Position numbers and translations under genes: made by a program | The notes under the pieces: model-generated | Told to the model about the DNA's origin: nothing | What the model saw: the letters and a program-made list of their open reading frames with translations, nothing else | The model's database searches: none | Shown: positions 51,260 to 60,580 of the stretch, piece after piece | How the letters are laid out: every line of letters starts with the position of its first letter | Position numbering within the stretch: the stretch's first letter is position 1 | Origin: Croceimicrobium sp965279135 | GTDB lineage: Bacteria; Bacteroidota; Bacteroidia; Flavobacteriales; Schleiferiaceae | Direction of reading: 5' to 3' | Assembly: GCA_965279135.1 (NCBI GenBank) | Contig: OZ257133.1 | Location: forward strand, 2,232,001 to 2,296,000 | DNA: 64,000 nucleotides

Positions 51260-51343
51260 ATAGATTTAGTTTCGATTCTAATGCAAGGATATTCTTGCAA
51301 GGCCCATAAATATAGATAATCTCCTTTCAATGAAGTGCTTCCA

Positions 51344-51772
51344 CTACTGATTGGCACTAAAGGTCGTGGTGCCCACATTAGCACGAATAGCAGCGATCAT
51401 CTCTTCGCGATTATCCTCGAGTTTTTGGACAAAAGCCGCACTTACATTCAGTCCGGTTTTATGATGATGAGACCAGATAATCATCTCCACCAGAATAGGA
51501 ATCAAATCCAAACCTTTGGGAGTTAAGGCATAGACCTTTTGGGTTCTTTGCTTTTCATATACCTCAGACTGGATGATTCCCATGTTCTCCAGACGTTTTA
51601 ATCGATCGGAAAGTATGTTGGTGGCTATGCCTTCTTTGGAGTTCAGGAATTCCTTGTAAAACTTTTTTCCTTCAAAGACCAAATCCCGAATCACCAGCAA
51701 AGCCCACTTATCACCGAGGTTTTCCAAAGCATAATTAATCGGACAATCCGATCTCAAATCATTTTTTTTCAT
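51344..51772 (-). CDS. HxlR family transcriptional regulator
   Basis: A 142-residue winged-helix regulator. DCPINYALENLGDKWALLVI is the HxlR signature; recognition helix and wing follow (ILSDRLKRLENMGIIQ). Its single cysteine (CPINYAL) near residue 10 is the redox-sensing cysteine of HypR/YodB-like members. I use the ATG at 51772; an upstream TTG would add one residue. It is divergent from an NTF2-like gene, and the region between holds two matching inverted repeats, so it probably represses both genes. An inducer (electrophile, quinone or oxidant) is likely but unproven. Confidence 0.93.
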   Translation of the reverse strand: MKKNDLRSDCPINYALENLGDKWALLVIRDLVFEGKKFYKEFLNSKEGIATNILSDRLKRLENMGIIQSEVYEKQRTQKVYALTPKGLDLIPILVEMIIWSHHHKTGLNVSAAFVQKLEDNREEMIAAIRANVGTTTFSANQ

Positions 51773-51775
51773 CAA

Positions 51776-51826
51776 TTACTTGTTTTTTGCAAGTAAATGT
51801 ATTTACCTTTGCTTGCAGTTTGCAAG
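51776..51826. promoter_or_regulatory. Two HxlR operators flanking a promoter
   Basis: Operator 1 is TTACTTG-N7-CAAGTAA (51776-51796) and operator 2 is CTTG-N7-CAAG (51812-51826), with centres 33 bases apart. A plus-strand -7 element TACCTTTG (51804-51811) lies between them, and GTAAAT-GT-ATTTAC is palindromic at 51793-51806. Binding would block the NTF2-like gene promoter and the hxlR promoter. Confidence 0.7.
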
Positions 51827-51865
51827 TTAATAATATTTCACAGAACACAATCAATAAAAAAGACA

Positions 51866-52345
51866 ATGGCAACACTTAAAGTAGATCTCCAAAAACTGAA
51901 AAAAGATAGTTGGACCGAAGAGGAATACCGCAATGCGGATGTGGTGAGAGATTTCATTCAAAACCTGATGAATGATCACAATTTTGACTACATCAAAAAG
52001 ACCTATGGACCTCATCCATACAAGCAACACAATCAAAGTATGATTGACGGAATTGATGGCGTGCTAGCCGTAGTTTCCAATTTCGCCAAACGCTATCCGG
52101 ATTATGTCTACGATGTGAAACACTTCTATGTAGATGGTCCCTTCGTAACGGTACACTCGCATGCTACCAATAACAAGAAGCACCGTGGAAATGCACAAAA
52201 AGGCCTCAATATCATGGACATCTGGAAAGTAGAAGACGGTAAAATCACCGAGCATTGGGATGCGGTACAGCCTATCCACGGATCAATGCGATTCCTATTC
52301 TGGATGATCGGCGGAAAATTCAGAAACCGCAACACTTATTTCTAG
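51866..52345 (+). CDS. NTF2-like (SnoaL-type) protein
   Basis: A 159-residue cytoplasmic protein of the nuclear transport factor 2-like superfamily. VRDFIQNLMNDHNFDYIKKT is the first helix; PHPYKQHNQSMIDG, FYVDGPFVTVHSHATN and DIWKVEDGKITEHWDAVQP are SnoaL-like. The family includes polyketide cyclases and many uncharacterised proteins. I start at ATG 51866; an upstream in-frame ATG lies over the operator. It is divergent from hxlR and probably under its control, so it may act on the compound that the regulator senses. Confidence 0.87.
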   Translation: MATLKVDLQKLKKDSWTEEEYRNADVVRDFIQNLMNDHNFDYIKKTYGPHPYKQHNQSMIDGIDGVLAVVSNFAKRYPDYVYDVKHFYVDGPFVTVHSHATNNKKHRGNAQKGLNIMDIWKVEDGKITEHWDAVQPIHGSMRFLFWMIGGKFRNRNTYF

Positions 52346-52368
52346 TCTAAACTCAAAATCCGAAACAA

Positions 52369-52893
52369 ATGATAAAACTAGGAGAGGCAAGTGCCGAAGC
52401 GATAATCAATGCACCTAAAAACAAGATCAACATTTCCGAATGGTTATTTAACCTTGGATCTCAGGAATATGCTGCTTGTGCAGAAGGCCATCAAGCGGCA
52501 TCACAAGGAATACTTCCTTCAGGAAAAAGGGTTTCTATTAACCTTGAATATGTAGCCGGCTACTTCATGGTACAGCACTATATCGAGACCATTTCTGAAA
52601 AAGACCGGGTATTGAGTATATCCCCTAATACCGTTTTATGGCTGGATGATGAGAAGTATGTTATCCTGCAAATCACCTGGGAATTGAAGCTTAGTCGAAT
52701 TGACGACCAAAGCTGTAAACTGACCTGCAAGGTGATCTCAGAAACCGAAAATGAGCAATTCATGAAGGCCACGGAAGAGCTCACCAAAGACATGGACCCT
52801 GCTCAGACGCCTTTTCAATTACATATCAATGAGGAAACTCCCCTTTTCGCAAAAGATATGGAACGAAAAGCGCTGGCCGGGGTTTGGAGCTAA
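52369..52893 (+). CDS. Hypothetical cytoplasmic protein
   Basis: A 174-residue protein with no signal peptide that I cannot assign. Alternating strands (KRVSINLEYVAGYFMVQHYI; KYVILQITWELKLSRI; SCKLTCKVISETENEQFM) with a final long helix region would fit an SRPBCC/START-like fold, but that is weak. It lies 23 bases after the NTF2-like gene and is probably in the same HxlR-controlled unit; a terminator follows. Confidence 0.72.
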   Translation: MIKLGEASAEAIINAPKNKINISEWLFNLGSQEYAACAEGHQAASQGILPSGKRVSINLEYVAGYFMVQHYIETISEKDRVLSISPNTVLWLDDEKYVILQITWELKLSRIDDQSCKLTCKVISETENEQFMKATEELTKDMDPAQTPFQLHINEETPLFAKDMERKALAGVWS

Positions 52894-52920
52894 ACGCTTA
52901 AAACCAGAAAACAATTGAAC

Positions 52921-52950
52921 GCCGATCTGTATTACGGGTCGGCTTTTTTC
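52921..52950 (+). terminator. Rho-independent terminator of the HxlR-controlled unit
   Basis: A 7-bp stem (GCCGATC with GGTCGGC, one G-T wobble) and six T residues. Confidence 0.82.
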
Positions 52951-52979
52951 TGGTATGCAGTATAGATTTGAGATGGTGA

Positions 52980-53621
52980 TTAATCTACCAGACCCTGCTG
53001 AACGGCATACTTCACCAAACCGGTAACATTTCTAACATTGAGCTTGCTGATGAGGTTTTTCCGATGGGTTTCTACCGTATGGTGGCTAATACAAAGTTTA
53101 TCTGCAATTTCATTAGTGGTTAATTCATCCGCAATTAAAATCAGAACCTCTTTTTCGCGATCCGTAAGCTCTACGATTTGATAGTCTCGTTCCTGCTGTT
53201 TTTTACGCTGTAAACCCTGCATCACCGAGGCGGTAACTTCCTTACTGAAATAGGTATTACCTCCAACCAAAGTCTTGATGGCCTCTTCCAGTTCATCCCT
53301 TCCGGTGTTTTTCAAGAGGTAACCCTGAGCGCCGGCTTTCAGGAGCTTTTGGATATAATCATTAGTACCGTGCATGGTCAGCATCAAGACCTTTATCTCC
53401 GGATAGATTTGCAGCACTTCCCTGGTAGCAGCTAAGCCATCCATCTTGGGCATGTTGACATCCATTAAAACGATATCCGCTTCTTGCCTTTCCAAAACAG
53501 CTAAAAGCTCAATGCCATTATTGGCCTCCCCCACAATTTCGATTTCCGGCATATTGGCTACTAAAGCCTTTAAGCCATCAATAAATATTTGATGATCATC
53601 TGCGATTACTGCCCTAATCAT
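52980..53621 (-). CDS. NarL/FixJ-type response regulator
   Basis: A 213-residue regulator. Receiver domain 1-120 has the DD acidic pair near residue 8, phosphoacceptor Asp54 (IVLMDVNMPKMDG) and YLLKNTGRDELEEA. The LuxR-type helix-turn-helix (about 145-210) reads ELTDREKEVLILIADELTTN and CISHHTVETHRKNLISKLNV. It overlaps the kinase gene by 8 bases, so they are a coupled pair. Confidence 0.95.
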   Translation of the reverse strand: MIRAVIADDHQIFIDGLKALVANMPEIEIVGEANNGIELLAVLERQEADIVLMDVNMPKMDGLAATREVLQIYPEIKVLMLTMHGTNDYIQKLLKAGAQGYLLKNTGRDELEEAIKTLVGGNTYFSKEVTASVMQGLQRKKQQERDYQIVELTDREKEVLILIADELTTNEIADKLCISHHTVETHRKNLISKLNVRNVTGLVKYAVQQGLVD

Positions 53622-55551
53622 AGCTCACTTGATTTATAGGAATTTCTATCATGGTAATGCTTCCTCTTCCCGGACTGGAATCGATCTGGTACTTACCCAG
53701 TAACTTTTCTGCCCTCTTTTCTAAATTCAATAGACCCATTCCCTTTCCTGAGTTCTTCATCAAATGAGGGTCGAAACCTACACCATTATCCTCGATAGTA
53801 ATACTTAATCCTTCCTCTAAACGATTTACTTGCACCGTAATCTGACTCGCCTTGGAATGCTTCAAGCTGTTGTTCAGGGTCTCCTGCACCAACCGATAGA
53901 TTCCCACCTCAGTCTGATGTTCAAGGGCTTCATCCAAACCATAAATCAATAGCTTACATTTTACCAGTCCGCTTTGGTTAATTCCAGCGCACAACTCGTT
54001 CAAGGCCTTTTTCAAGCCCAGGCTGCTGACCATCCCTGTACTGAGATTATGAGAAACACGACGCACTTCTTCACAGGATTCATCTAATAGGTCGGTCGCT
54101 TTCTCATACTGATTAGCTCCTTCTTCTGAATGATTGAATTGGCTTTGCAGGGCACTAAAGAGCAACTTAACCGTAGAGAGCATACTGCCCAAACGATCGT
54201 GCAAATCCATAGCAATCCGCTGGCGCTCTGCTTCTTGTCCCACGATCAATGCATTGTAGGACTTTCTGTCCTGCTCATTAATGAGGTTTTCTATCCGCTG
54301 GGCAGCAAGCTCCTGATTCTTCGCGGCAAGCTTTTGTCTCTGTTGGTAGAAATAGGCGAGGGTAAAAAGACCTAAAAGCAACAATATTGTGCCGGCGATT
54401 AAGAAATTCCTTTGGGCTGCTTTAGTGCGATTTTGCTCACCAAGAAGCAAGATCTGTTGTTCCTTTTGCTCGGTTTCAAAGCGGGTTTGCATTTCCGAAA
54501 TGCTGGATATTTTTTCCGAATTAAGCAGCGTGTCGCGCAACTCAGTATATCGCTCTTGATACTTATAAGCTTCTGCAAAATCCCCTAAATGCGCATTTGC
54601 TAATGCGGTCTGCTCGTAAACCCGCGATATCAAATCTAAATCTCCCGCGGAACGGGCAATAGGTAAGGCTTTTTTAAAATAGAGCAATGCACTATTGGCT
54701 TGACCTTGATTATCGAAAAGCACTCCTAGATTAAAGAGACTCAATGCAATTTCTCGTTCATTTCCCAGGTCTTCATAAGCATCGAGGGCTAATTGATAGT
54801 AACTCTTAGCTTCAAAAACATCATCCAATTGATCATAACAGAGGGCGATGTTATTGGCAGAACGAGCCCGGTTTAATACATCCCCTAAAGCGAAGTAGAT
54901 ACTATCCGCTTTTTTAAACGAATTGAGAGCAGAGCGGAAATCTGCTAATTGATAATAATAGTCTCCCAGACCACTTGAAGACATCGCGATTCCCTCAAGA
55001 TAATTATTTCGCCGAGCCATATCGTTTGCTCTGCGATAGTATTGAAGGGCTTCATCCAATTCCCCATAGCTGGCATGCAGGGCTCCTAAATTGTTGTTGA
55101 TCTTAATCAGCCCGATCGTATCGGAAATAAGGGCGTTTAATCTTAGGCCTTCGTAGAGCATGAAGAAAGCCGAATCGATTTGACCCGTTTCCTGATATAC
55201 GTAGTTTAGGACCAGTGCCGATCCTGCCGCACTTTTATATGCTTTATTGGCCAGTCGGATTTGATAAGCCCTTTTCAGTAACAATAAAGCCGAATCATTA
55301 TTCGCCTTAAGGTTTAGAATAGAACCCATGCGCATGTAAGCGGAGGCTATTCCTTTCTGATAGCTCAAGTCATCAGAGGCTTTCAGAACCTTTAAGGCTA
55401 AAGCGTAGGAGGAATCCAAATCCCTACTTTGAAGAAAAAAGGCTTCCAGGACCATTTCATCAATCCGTACCGTATCCAAAGCTTGAGCAGTCGCAATCTT
55501 AAGATTGAAAAGGAACAGAATAATTAAAATGGTGAGAGAGCCCTTTCTCAC
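53614..55551 (-). CDS. TPR-containing sensor histidine kinase (HisKA_3 type)
   Basis: A kinase of about 645 residues. An N-terminal signal sequence is followed by an exported TPR sensor (about 60-345; ALQYYRRANDMARRN, ALNSFKKADSIYFALGD). Then come a membrane segment (about 383-403), a coiled coil, and a HisKA_3 domain with phosphoacceptor His near 451 (RQRIAMDLHDRLGSMLST). The ATPase region contains DNGVGFDPH and GKGMGLLNLEKRAEKLLG. The start is non-ATG: GTG at 55551 (VRKGSLTILIILF) opens the signal peptide, and TTG at 55557 adds two residues. It is 10 bases after the duplicated-domain gene. This TPR-kinase design is common in Bacteroidota. Confidence 0.92.
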   Translation of the reverse strand: MRKGSLTILIILFLFNLKIATAQALDTVRIDEMVLEAFFLQSRDLDSSYALALKVLKASDDLSYQKGIASAYMRMGSILNLKANNDSALLLLKRAYQIRLANKAYKSAAGSALVLNYVYQETGQIDSAFFMLYEGLRLNALISDTIGLIKINNNLGALHASYGELDEALQYYRRANDMARRNNYLEGIAMSSSGLGDYYYQLADFRSALNSFKKADSIYFALGDVLNRARSANNIALCYDQLDDVFEAKSYYQLALDAYEDLGNEREIALSLFNLGVLFDNQGQANSALLYFKKALPIARSAGDLDLISRVYEQTALANAHLGDFAEAYKYQERYTELRDTLLNSEKISSISEMQTRFETEQKEQQILLLGEQNRTKAAQRNFLIAGTILLLLGLFTLAYFYQQRQKLAAKNQELAAQRIENLINEQDRKSYNALIVGQEAERQRIAMDLHDRLGSMLSTVKLLFSALQSQFNHSEEGANQYEKATDLLDESCEEVRRVSHNLSTGMVSSLGLKKALNELCAGINQSGLVKCKLLIYGLDEALEHQTEVGIYRLVQETLNNSLKHSKASQITVQVNRLEEGLSITIEDNGVGFDPHLMKNSGKGMGLLNLEKRAEKLLGKYQIDSSPGRGSITMIEIPINQVSYD

Positions 55552-55561
55552 AAACAAAAGC

Positions 55562-56350
55562 TTAAAGAGTAATTACACCCGTTGAGTACTCTATGGTAAC
55601 CGAGTTTCCGCCATTAATTCCTAAAATGGTATCAATAACAGGGTATATAGGTTCATTGGGATTTTCGGAAACCGGGCTGGAAACAGGGAGGAAAGCCGCA
55701 GCCGCAACGTAGTCAGACTCTGGCCCTTCGCTTCCTTCCGGACGTGGTTCATAAAAACACCTGATCTGTCTAAGGGTATCACCTGGCTCCAAAGCCATAC
55801 GATTGATATATGTGCCCGATAAGGTTCGAGCTAAAATGATAATGAAGTAATAGTTCACAGTGCTTACTGAGCCGCTTAACAAGACTTGATAACGAATCTG
55901 ATCTGGAGGAAGTGGCTCATTGCTGTTATCGCTGTTGCTTGGTTCTGACAATCCTGGTAGATCAATCAACTCTACAGTGGTAGGATTACTAATTTTCCCG
56001 CTCGACTTTAAAGTCTTGGTTCCACCACTGCCCACTTCGGAGATGTTTACGGTTACATCTTCCAGATTGTGTATACCATCGGGGGTATAAGGCTGATGTA
56101 GAAAGGACCGCATATAGGTTTTAGTGGGCGCGGATTCACCAGGAGGACTGCCTTGATAGGTGAATTCAAATTCTAAAGTTGAACTGGATGGATCAAAGTC
56201 TCCTTCGGAAAGAACGATAGAATCGGAAAGGGGTAAATCAAAGAGAAAGAAGTAATAATTGACTGGGGATAAAGTGGGGGGCGACCCTCCCATGGGTTCA
56301 GACTTACCAATAGGGTTGATCAGGAAAGTACGTACTGCGGTAGTAGACAT
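55562..56350 (-). CDS. Unknown protein with internal duplication in a histidine kinase operon
   Basis: A 262-residue protein I cannot assign. It lacks a signal peptide and has many prolines, serines and glycines. The two halves resemble each other: SPVNYYFFLFDLPLSD in the first half, VSTVNYYFIIILARTL in the second. Each is followed by a Gly/Asp-turn (VLSEGD; LEPGD), a strand with Pro-rich loop, and a Gly-rich strand (VGSGGTKTL; INGGNSVTI). Two beta-sandwich domains of about 110-120 residues are likely. It is co-transcribed with the TPR kinase and regulator downstream, and an Fn3-like secreted protein upstream is 46 bases away. It may be a target of, or an input to, the system. Confidence 0.7.
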   Translation of the reverse strand: MSTTAVRTFLINPIGKSEPMGGSPPTLSPVNYYFFLFDLPLSDSIVLSEGDFDPSSSTLEFEFTYQGSPPGESAPTKTYMRSFLHQPYTPDGIHNLEDVTVNISEVGSGGTKTLKSSGKISNPTTVELIDLPGLSEPSNSDNSNEPLPPDQIRYQVLLSGSVSTVNYYFIIILARTLSGTYINRMALEPGDTLRQIRCFYEPRPEGSEGPESDYVAAAAFLPVSSPVSENPNEPIYPVIDTILGINGGNSVTIEYSTGVITL

Positions 56351-56396
56351 AGTGAATGTTTGGGGGTTCTTTCAAATGTACAATAATTGCAATAGG

Positions 56397-56801
56397 CTAT
56401 CGGTGCGCCTCGGCAGCTATAAACTGTGTCTCAGGCATGTCTACTGACCTAGCAGTTGCAACGGCACGAAGGCCATCCATAGTTACTAAGGTCACCCGAT
56501 ATACCTTTTTAGTTAAGGTATCCCAATCCTCTAAATCAAGACTATAGTGGGTAGCGAGGGTTGAATGCCCCTTTGCTTTAATAGTAGCTAAAGGTTGAAA
56601 GTCCTCTCCATTTTGCGATTGTTCCACAATGAAGTAACTAGAGTTCACCTCCTTTGTTAGACTCCATTTTAAAACCTGCTCTCCTTCCTCCTTCACAAGC
56701 TCTAAGCTCGGTTGATTTGCTTTTAAAGAAACTTGAGCCTGGGTTGAAATGCTAAACACGAAAAGGAAAAGGCAAATGCTGATAAATGTTGTGGTTTTCA
56801 T
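56397..56801 (-). CDS. Small exported fibronectin type III-like protein
   Basis: A 134-residue protein with a signal peptide (1-22, ending STQAQ) and one beta domain (about 25-118). Strands include VLKWSLTKEVNSSYFIVEQS, QNGEDFQPLATIKAKG and HYSLDLEDW, typical of Fn3-like domains in Bacteroidota secreted proteins, with FIVEQSQNGEDF the clearest signature. No T9SS sorting domain follows, so it may stay periplasmic. First gene of the likely unit running to the NarL regulator at 52980. Confidence 0.78.
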   Translation of the reverse strand: MKTTTFISICLFLFVFSISTQAQVSLKANQPSLELVKEEGEQVLKWSLTKEVNSSYFIVEQSQNGEDFQPLATIKAKGHSTLATHYSLDLEDWDTLTKKVYRVTLVTMDGLRAVATARSVDMPETQFIAAEAHR

Positions 56802-56909
56802 AGTGATTGATCTTTGATGAATAATTACACTACAAAGGTGCTGGCAATCAGCATGCTGCGAATCAGTTAAAACCGTGAAATTGCCTTATCCCTGAAATCA
56901 GGGATGGGA

Positions 56910-57758
56910 TTAGGATACTTCTGACTGAATGAATTGTATAGTGCTTTGGATAGACTTATCGGCATCCTTACCAATCCAGAAGAGATGTCCCCATTCGTTC
57001 TGTAATGTGAGAAGTTGAGAATGGGGTATTAATGCATGGGCATTATCTGCGTGATCAAAGGATACGCTGGCGTCATGCTCACTGTGTACTATTAAGGTCG
57101 GGCACTGGATTTTGCTCAATTCTTTAGGGTCGATATCCTGCTCCAAATCATTCAGAAAGCCTTTCCCTGATCGATAGCTACGCAAAGCTTGCATCAAATC
57201 CTCAATATCTGCTTTGCCAAGGCTTGTCTTAGCCAAGCTTGAAAACTGCGGATAAAAACTATTGGCAATCAAGCGAGGGAAAACTTTGGCAAAGGTTCTT
57301 ACCATTGCCCAAATGAAAGCTTCCATTCCCGGTCTAAACATGATTTGGGCTGTTTTATAAATGGAATCCTCCCGCCTGAGCCATTTCATGGTTACTGCAG
57401 AAGCCAGAAGCAATTTCTCCACTCTTGCTGGATAGTGAGCCGCCAGTTCAATGGCAGTAAGTCCACCCGCAGATATACCATAAACCACCACCTGCCTCAG
57501 ACTTAAATGGTCCAATAACTCAATAATGAGGGCTGCTGCTTCTCTGGGCGATTCATTTCCTTTTAATTGGCTTTGGCCATAACCAGGACGAGAAGGAGTG
57601 ACTAATTGAAAATGATCCCTATCAAATCCCTTATGGCTGAGAGTTTCGCGACAATTAGAATGACCGCCATGGATAAATAACACGGGGGTTCCCCGACCCA
57701 CGATAATATATTCTATAAGCCCTTTAGATGTTTGTAGAACCGAACTGGATGGCTGCAT
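56910..57758 (-). CDS. Alpha/beta hydrolase
   Basis: A 282-residue soluble hydrolase. The nucleophile elbow GISAGG gives Ser96, with Asp229 (HSEHDASV) and His258 (EWGHLFW) completing the triad. The HGG oxyanion motif is at 30-32. A cap region lies between about 125 and 205. No signal peptide is present. Relatives include esterases, lipases and haloalkane dehalogenase-like enzymes; the substrate is unknown. It stands alone between the Fn3-like gene and the divergent T9SS protein gene. Confidence 0.9.
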   Translation of the reverse strand: MQPSSSVLQTSKGLIEYIIVGRGTPVLFIHGGHSNCRETLSHKGFDRDHFQLVTPSRPGYGQSQLKGNESPREAAALIIELLDHLSLRQVVVYGISAGGLTAIELAAHYPARVEKLLLASAVTMKWLRREDSIYKTAQIMFRPGMEAFIWAMVRTFAKVFPRLIANSFYPQFSSLAKTSLGKADIEDLMQALRSYRSGKGFLNDLEQDIDPKELSKIQCPTLIVHSEHDASVSFDHADNAHALIPHSQLLTLQNEWGHLFWIGKDADKSIQSTIQFIQSEVS

Positions 57759-57922
57759 AATGAAGCTTATATGCTATTTATCAAACCCTTCGAATTTAGT
57801 CATTCGAGGCTTTAATGGGATTACTAAATCGTTAAGCCCCTGTAGATAAATCGAAATTGCTGTTCACTCATTTAAGCTTCCATGTAAGCTTTTATATCTC
57901 TAGGTTTAAATAAAAATCAACC

Positions 57923-59776
57923 ATGTTCCGCAAAATTCTATCCTCTTTCCTGTTTCTATTTCTTTTTGTTCAAAACGCTGATGCTGCCCATATTAAGGGA
58001 GCCGAAATTGACTGGGAATGCGTTGGGAATGGCGACTATATCTTCCGTCTTACTTTGTTTTTAGATTGTAGCGGAAGTAATGCCGCGGCAACGCAATTCA
58101 TTCAAGGTCCGGCTGGCAGTATTGCCTGCAATATCAGTCAAGGCTCAGTAACTCCTTTTAATGGCACCTGTAGTTCAACTTGTATTGAAGAAAGGTGGGA
58201 GTTTGTTTCCGACACCATAAGCTTTACCGGGGTTCCTCCATCAAGCGGATGGGAATTCTCATACAGTGTATGTTGCCGGGGAACGGAAGTAAACCTGAAT
58301 GGGATTGGAGCCATATATGCTTATGCTAAAATGTACCCTTATCAACCTGTCGGGGGAACCGGAGCATTAAGTGCCGACAGTTGCTACAACCATAGCCCCA
58401 AGTTTTTGAACCGGGACCCTGCGATGCACTGCGAAGGACCTTACTCCTATAATCATCAGATTAGCGACCGGGAACAAGATTCTATCGTTGCTGAGTTTGC
58501 TACACCTTTAGGTTCTTCGGGAAACCCGATCAGCTTTGCAACCGGATATGATTATGATATGCCTTTTCCCGATAGCACCGAAAATCCGCTCAATGGACGA
58601 GTTACCCTGGATCCTCAATCCGGATTGATGCAAATGGAGTTTTACGATCCAATCCCAGGTAATTACCAATCCGTGTTACTGGTAAAGGAGTATCGAGATG
58701 GACAGTTGATTTCGGAAATAATGAGGGATCGACCCATGACGATACTGGATTCGGTCTCTTGCGCTCAGGCCAATGCCAATAACCGTCCAAATCTATCCGT
58801 GAGTTCTAACAATAATCTGATCCTCAATCAGGTTGGGGGACATTATGCCATTACGGCCCAGCAAGGAGACACGATAGATTTAAACATCCTGGCCAGTGAT
58901 TTTGACTTTAACTCAGCGGGCATATCACAAACCATCTGTTTCACCGCTCAATCCAACTTTTTAAATCCCGCTAATTATGGATTATCCACGGGCTGTGCTA
59001 ATGGCAATTGTGCAACGATTACTCCCATTGGATCCAATGGTTATTGCGGGTCTGTGGTAGAAGACTATCACTTTCAATGGACCCCGGATTGCTCTGTACT
59101 AACCTCCAATAGTTCCAGCGCAGTTCCACATATCTTCCATTTTGAAACGACCGACAATGGATGCCCCCTTCCGAAAAGTCGTCAGGCAACCTTAATTGTG
59201 TATTTATATCCATCCTCTCAAAGTGCCGTGCAGGTAAGCTTAGCGAGCGCAGACACCATAGGAACCGCAAATATCAATTGGACTCGCTTGAATCTGAATA
59301 GCGGAGTTCCATTTGATAAATACAAGATCCATGTTCGCCCAATCGGAGGCACATTTGTAGCAATTGATAGCATATATGACATTGACAGCACCTCGGCGAC
59401 CTATAGCAATCTACCTTTCCCTTGTGAGATTTATGTAGAAGCCACTAGCGGCAGCTGCCCTACTACCGGTCCGGCTAGCAATGTGATTAATACCAGTGTT
59501 GCTTTAAATCTTATGGCTTATTCAAAGCCTTTGGAATTTAGTATCAGTCCCAATCCCGCCGGGCAGTACATAAGTCTTGAGCTTGCTAATCGTCAGGATG
59601 GCTGGCAAAATTTAGAAGCTCGACTTTATAGTGCAAGCGGACAATTGATGCAGGTATATCCTTTGGGTGATGGTTTAAGTCGCTGGGATTTACAAATTGA
59701 TCAGAAGCCAGGACTCTATATAATCGAATTAAGAGACGGCAACTTTAGCTCCAGATCGAAACTTATCATTGAATAG
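57923..59776 (+). CDS. Large secreted protein with T9SS sorting domain
   Basis: A 617-residue exported protein. A signal peptide (1-21, ending QNADA) precedes AHIKGAEIDWECVGNGDYIF, the start seen in Bacteroidota surface proteins with HIxGxE motifs. Beta-rich domains follow with paired cysteines. A fibronectin-like segment around 440-525 (VSLASADTIGTANINWTRLN) leads to a C-terminal sorting domain from FSISPNPAGQYISLELA. It should be exported by the type IX system. The function is unknown; a ligand-binding or adhesion role is possible. A terminator follows. Confidence 0.88.
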   Translation: MFRKILSSFLFLFLFVQNADAAHIKGAEIDWECVGNGDYIFRLTLFLDCSGSNAAATQFIQGPAGSIACNISQGSVTPFNGTCSSTCIEERWEFVSDTISFTGVPPSSGWEFSYSVCCRGTEVNLNGIGAIYAYAKMYPYQPVGGTGALSADSCYNHSPKFLNRDPAMHCEGPYSYNHQISDREQDSIVAEFATPLGSSGNPISFATGYDYDMPFPDSTENPLNGRVTLDPQSGLMQMEFYDPIPGNYQSVLLVKEYRDGQLISEIMRDRPMTILDSVSCAQANANNRPNLSVSSNNNLILNQVGGHYAITAQQGDTIDLNILASDFDFNSAGISQTICFTAQSNFLNPANYGLSTGCANGNCATITPIGSNGYCGSVVEDYHFQWTPDCSVLTSNSSSAVPHIFHFETTDNGCPLPKSRQATLIVYLYPSSQSAVQVSLASADTIGTANINWTRLNLNSGVPFDKYKIHVRPIGGTFVAIDSIYDIDSTSATYSNLPFPCEIYVEATSGSCPTTGPASNVINTSVALNLMAYSKPLEFSISPNPAGQYISLELANRQDGWQNLEARLYSASGQLMQVYPLGDGLSRWDLQIDQKPGLYIIELRDGNFSSRSKLIIE

Positions 59777-59801
59777 CAACTCCGTTTTACGGGTTTAAAT
59801 A

Positions 59802-59835
59802 GGGTCCAAGCCAGTTAGATGGTTTGGGCCCTTTT
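59802..59835. terminator. Terminator between the T9SS protein and the convergent membrane protein
   Basis: An 11-bp stem with two G-T wobbles (GGGTCCAAGCC with GGTTTGGGCCC) and a T run on the plus strand. It may act on both converging genes. Confidence 0.82.
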
Positions 59836-59839
59836 AGCT

Positions 59840-60349
59840 TTAGGCAAATTCTGAAACAATTGCTTGCGAGCGCAGCTTCTTCACAATCCAGGCCACCAAA
59901 GCTGCTACGGCTGAATCGAATACAATAAGAATGATAATTACGATCCACTCGATGGATTGGAAGTCGGAAAGACTATCTGAATCGCCGAATTCATAAAAGC
60001 TCAGCAAGTTGTATATGGTGAAAAAAATGAAGAGGGAGACGTAAAAAACCGATAGAGCAATGATACTTTTTCGAGCCCATTCCCTTCGCTTTAATAATCC
60101 AATCGAACTAACAATAAAATAGAGATTTATGAGGATTGATACTGCGAGAATTGGCTTAAAATATTTCATGTAGAAGTCGACTGTTCCATCTTCAGATTGA
60201 AAGGAATCAAGCATAGGATCCGACATAAAAGTGAAGGCAATCACTACCTGAATCAGGTAATTCAGGAACATCAAAAAACCCAGGACGATAAAAATCCAGG
60301 AAATCACCGGAACAAAAGAGGACTTAGGCTGCACAGAATTTTCGGTCAT
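59840..60349 (-). CDS. Hypothetical four-helix membrane protein
   Basis: A 169-residue protein with four hydrophobic segments (about 13-42, 67-89, 99-122 and 134-156). I do not recognise a family. Short charged loops and an acidic DSDSLSD loop lie between the third and fourth segments. I start at the ATG at 60349 (MTENSVQPK); the longer frame begins with a TTG three codons upstream. It stands alone, with 231 bases to the next gene in which I see no feature. Confidence 0.72.
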   Translation of the reverse strand: MTENSVQPKSSFVPVISWIFIVLGFLMFLNYLIQVVIAFTFMSDPMLDSFQSEDGTVDFYMKYFKPILAVSILINLYFIVSSIGLLKRREWARKSIIALSVFYVSLFIFFTIYNLLSFYEFGDSDSLSDFQSIEWIVIIILIVFDSAVAALVAWIVKKLRSQAIVSEFA

Positions 60350-60580
60350 TGTTCGCAATTTCTGGCTAAGATAAAGCTGGATTGAAATTCCCTGTTCGCT
60401 TCTTAAAAAATCTATCCTCTGCCCTGTTTCTTGAAGATCGCTTTCAATTGCAAGCCAATAGGCCCGGCATCTGAGCAGAGGAAATTGTAATTCAGTCGGT
60501 TGGAGTAACTAACGGCATGTAACAGCAAGAAATGACAAATAAGGATACCCTATTCGCAATGACATTTAGGTTGTGGACCT

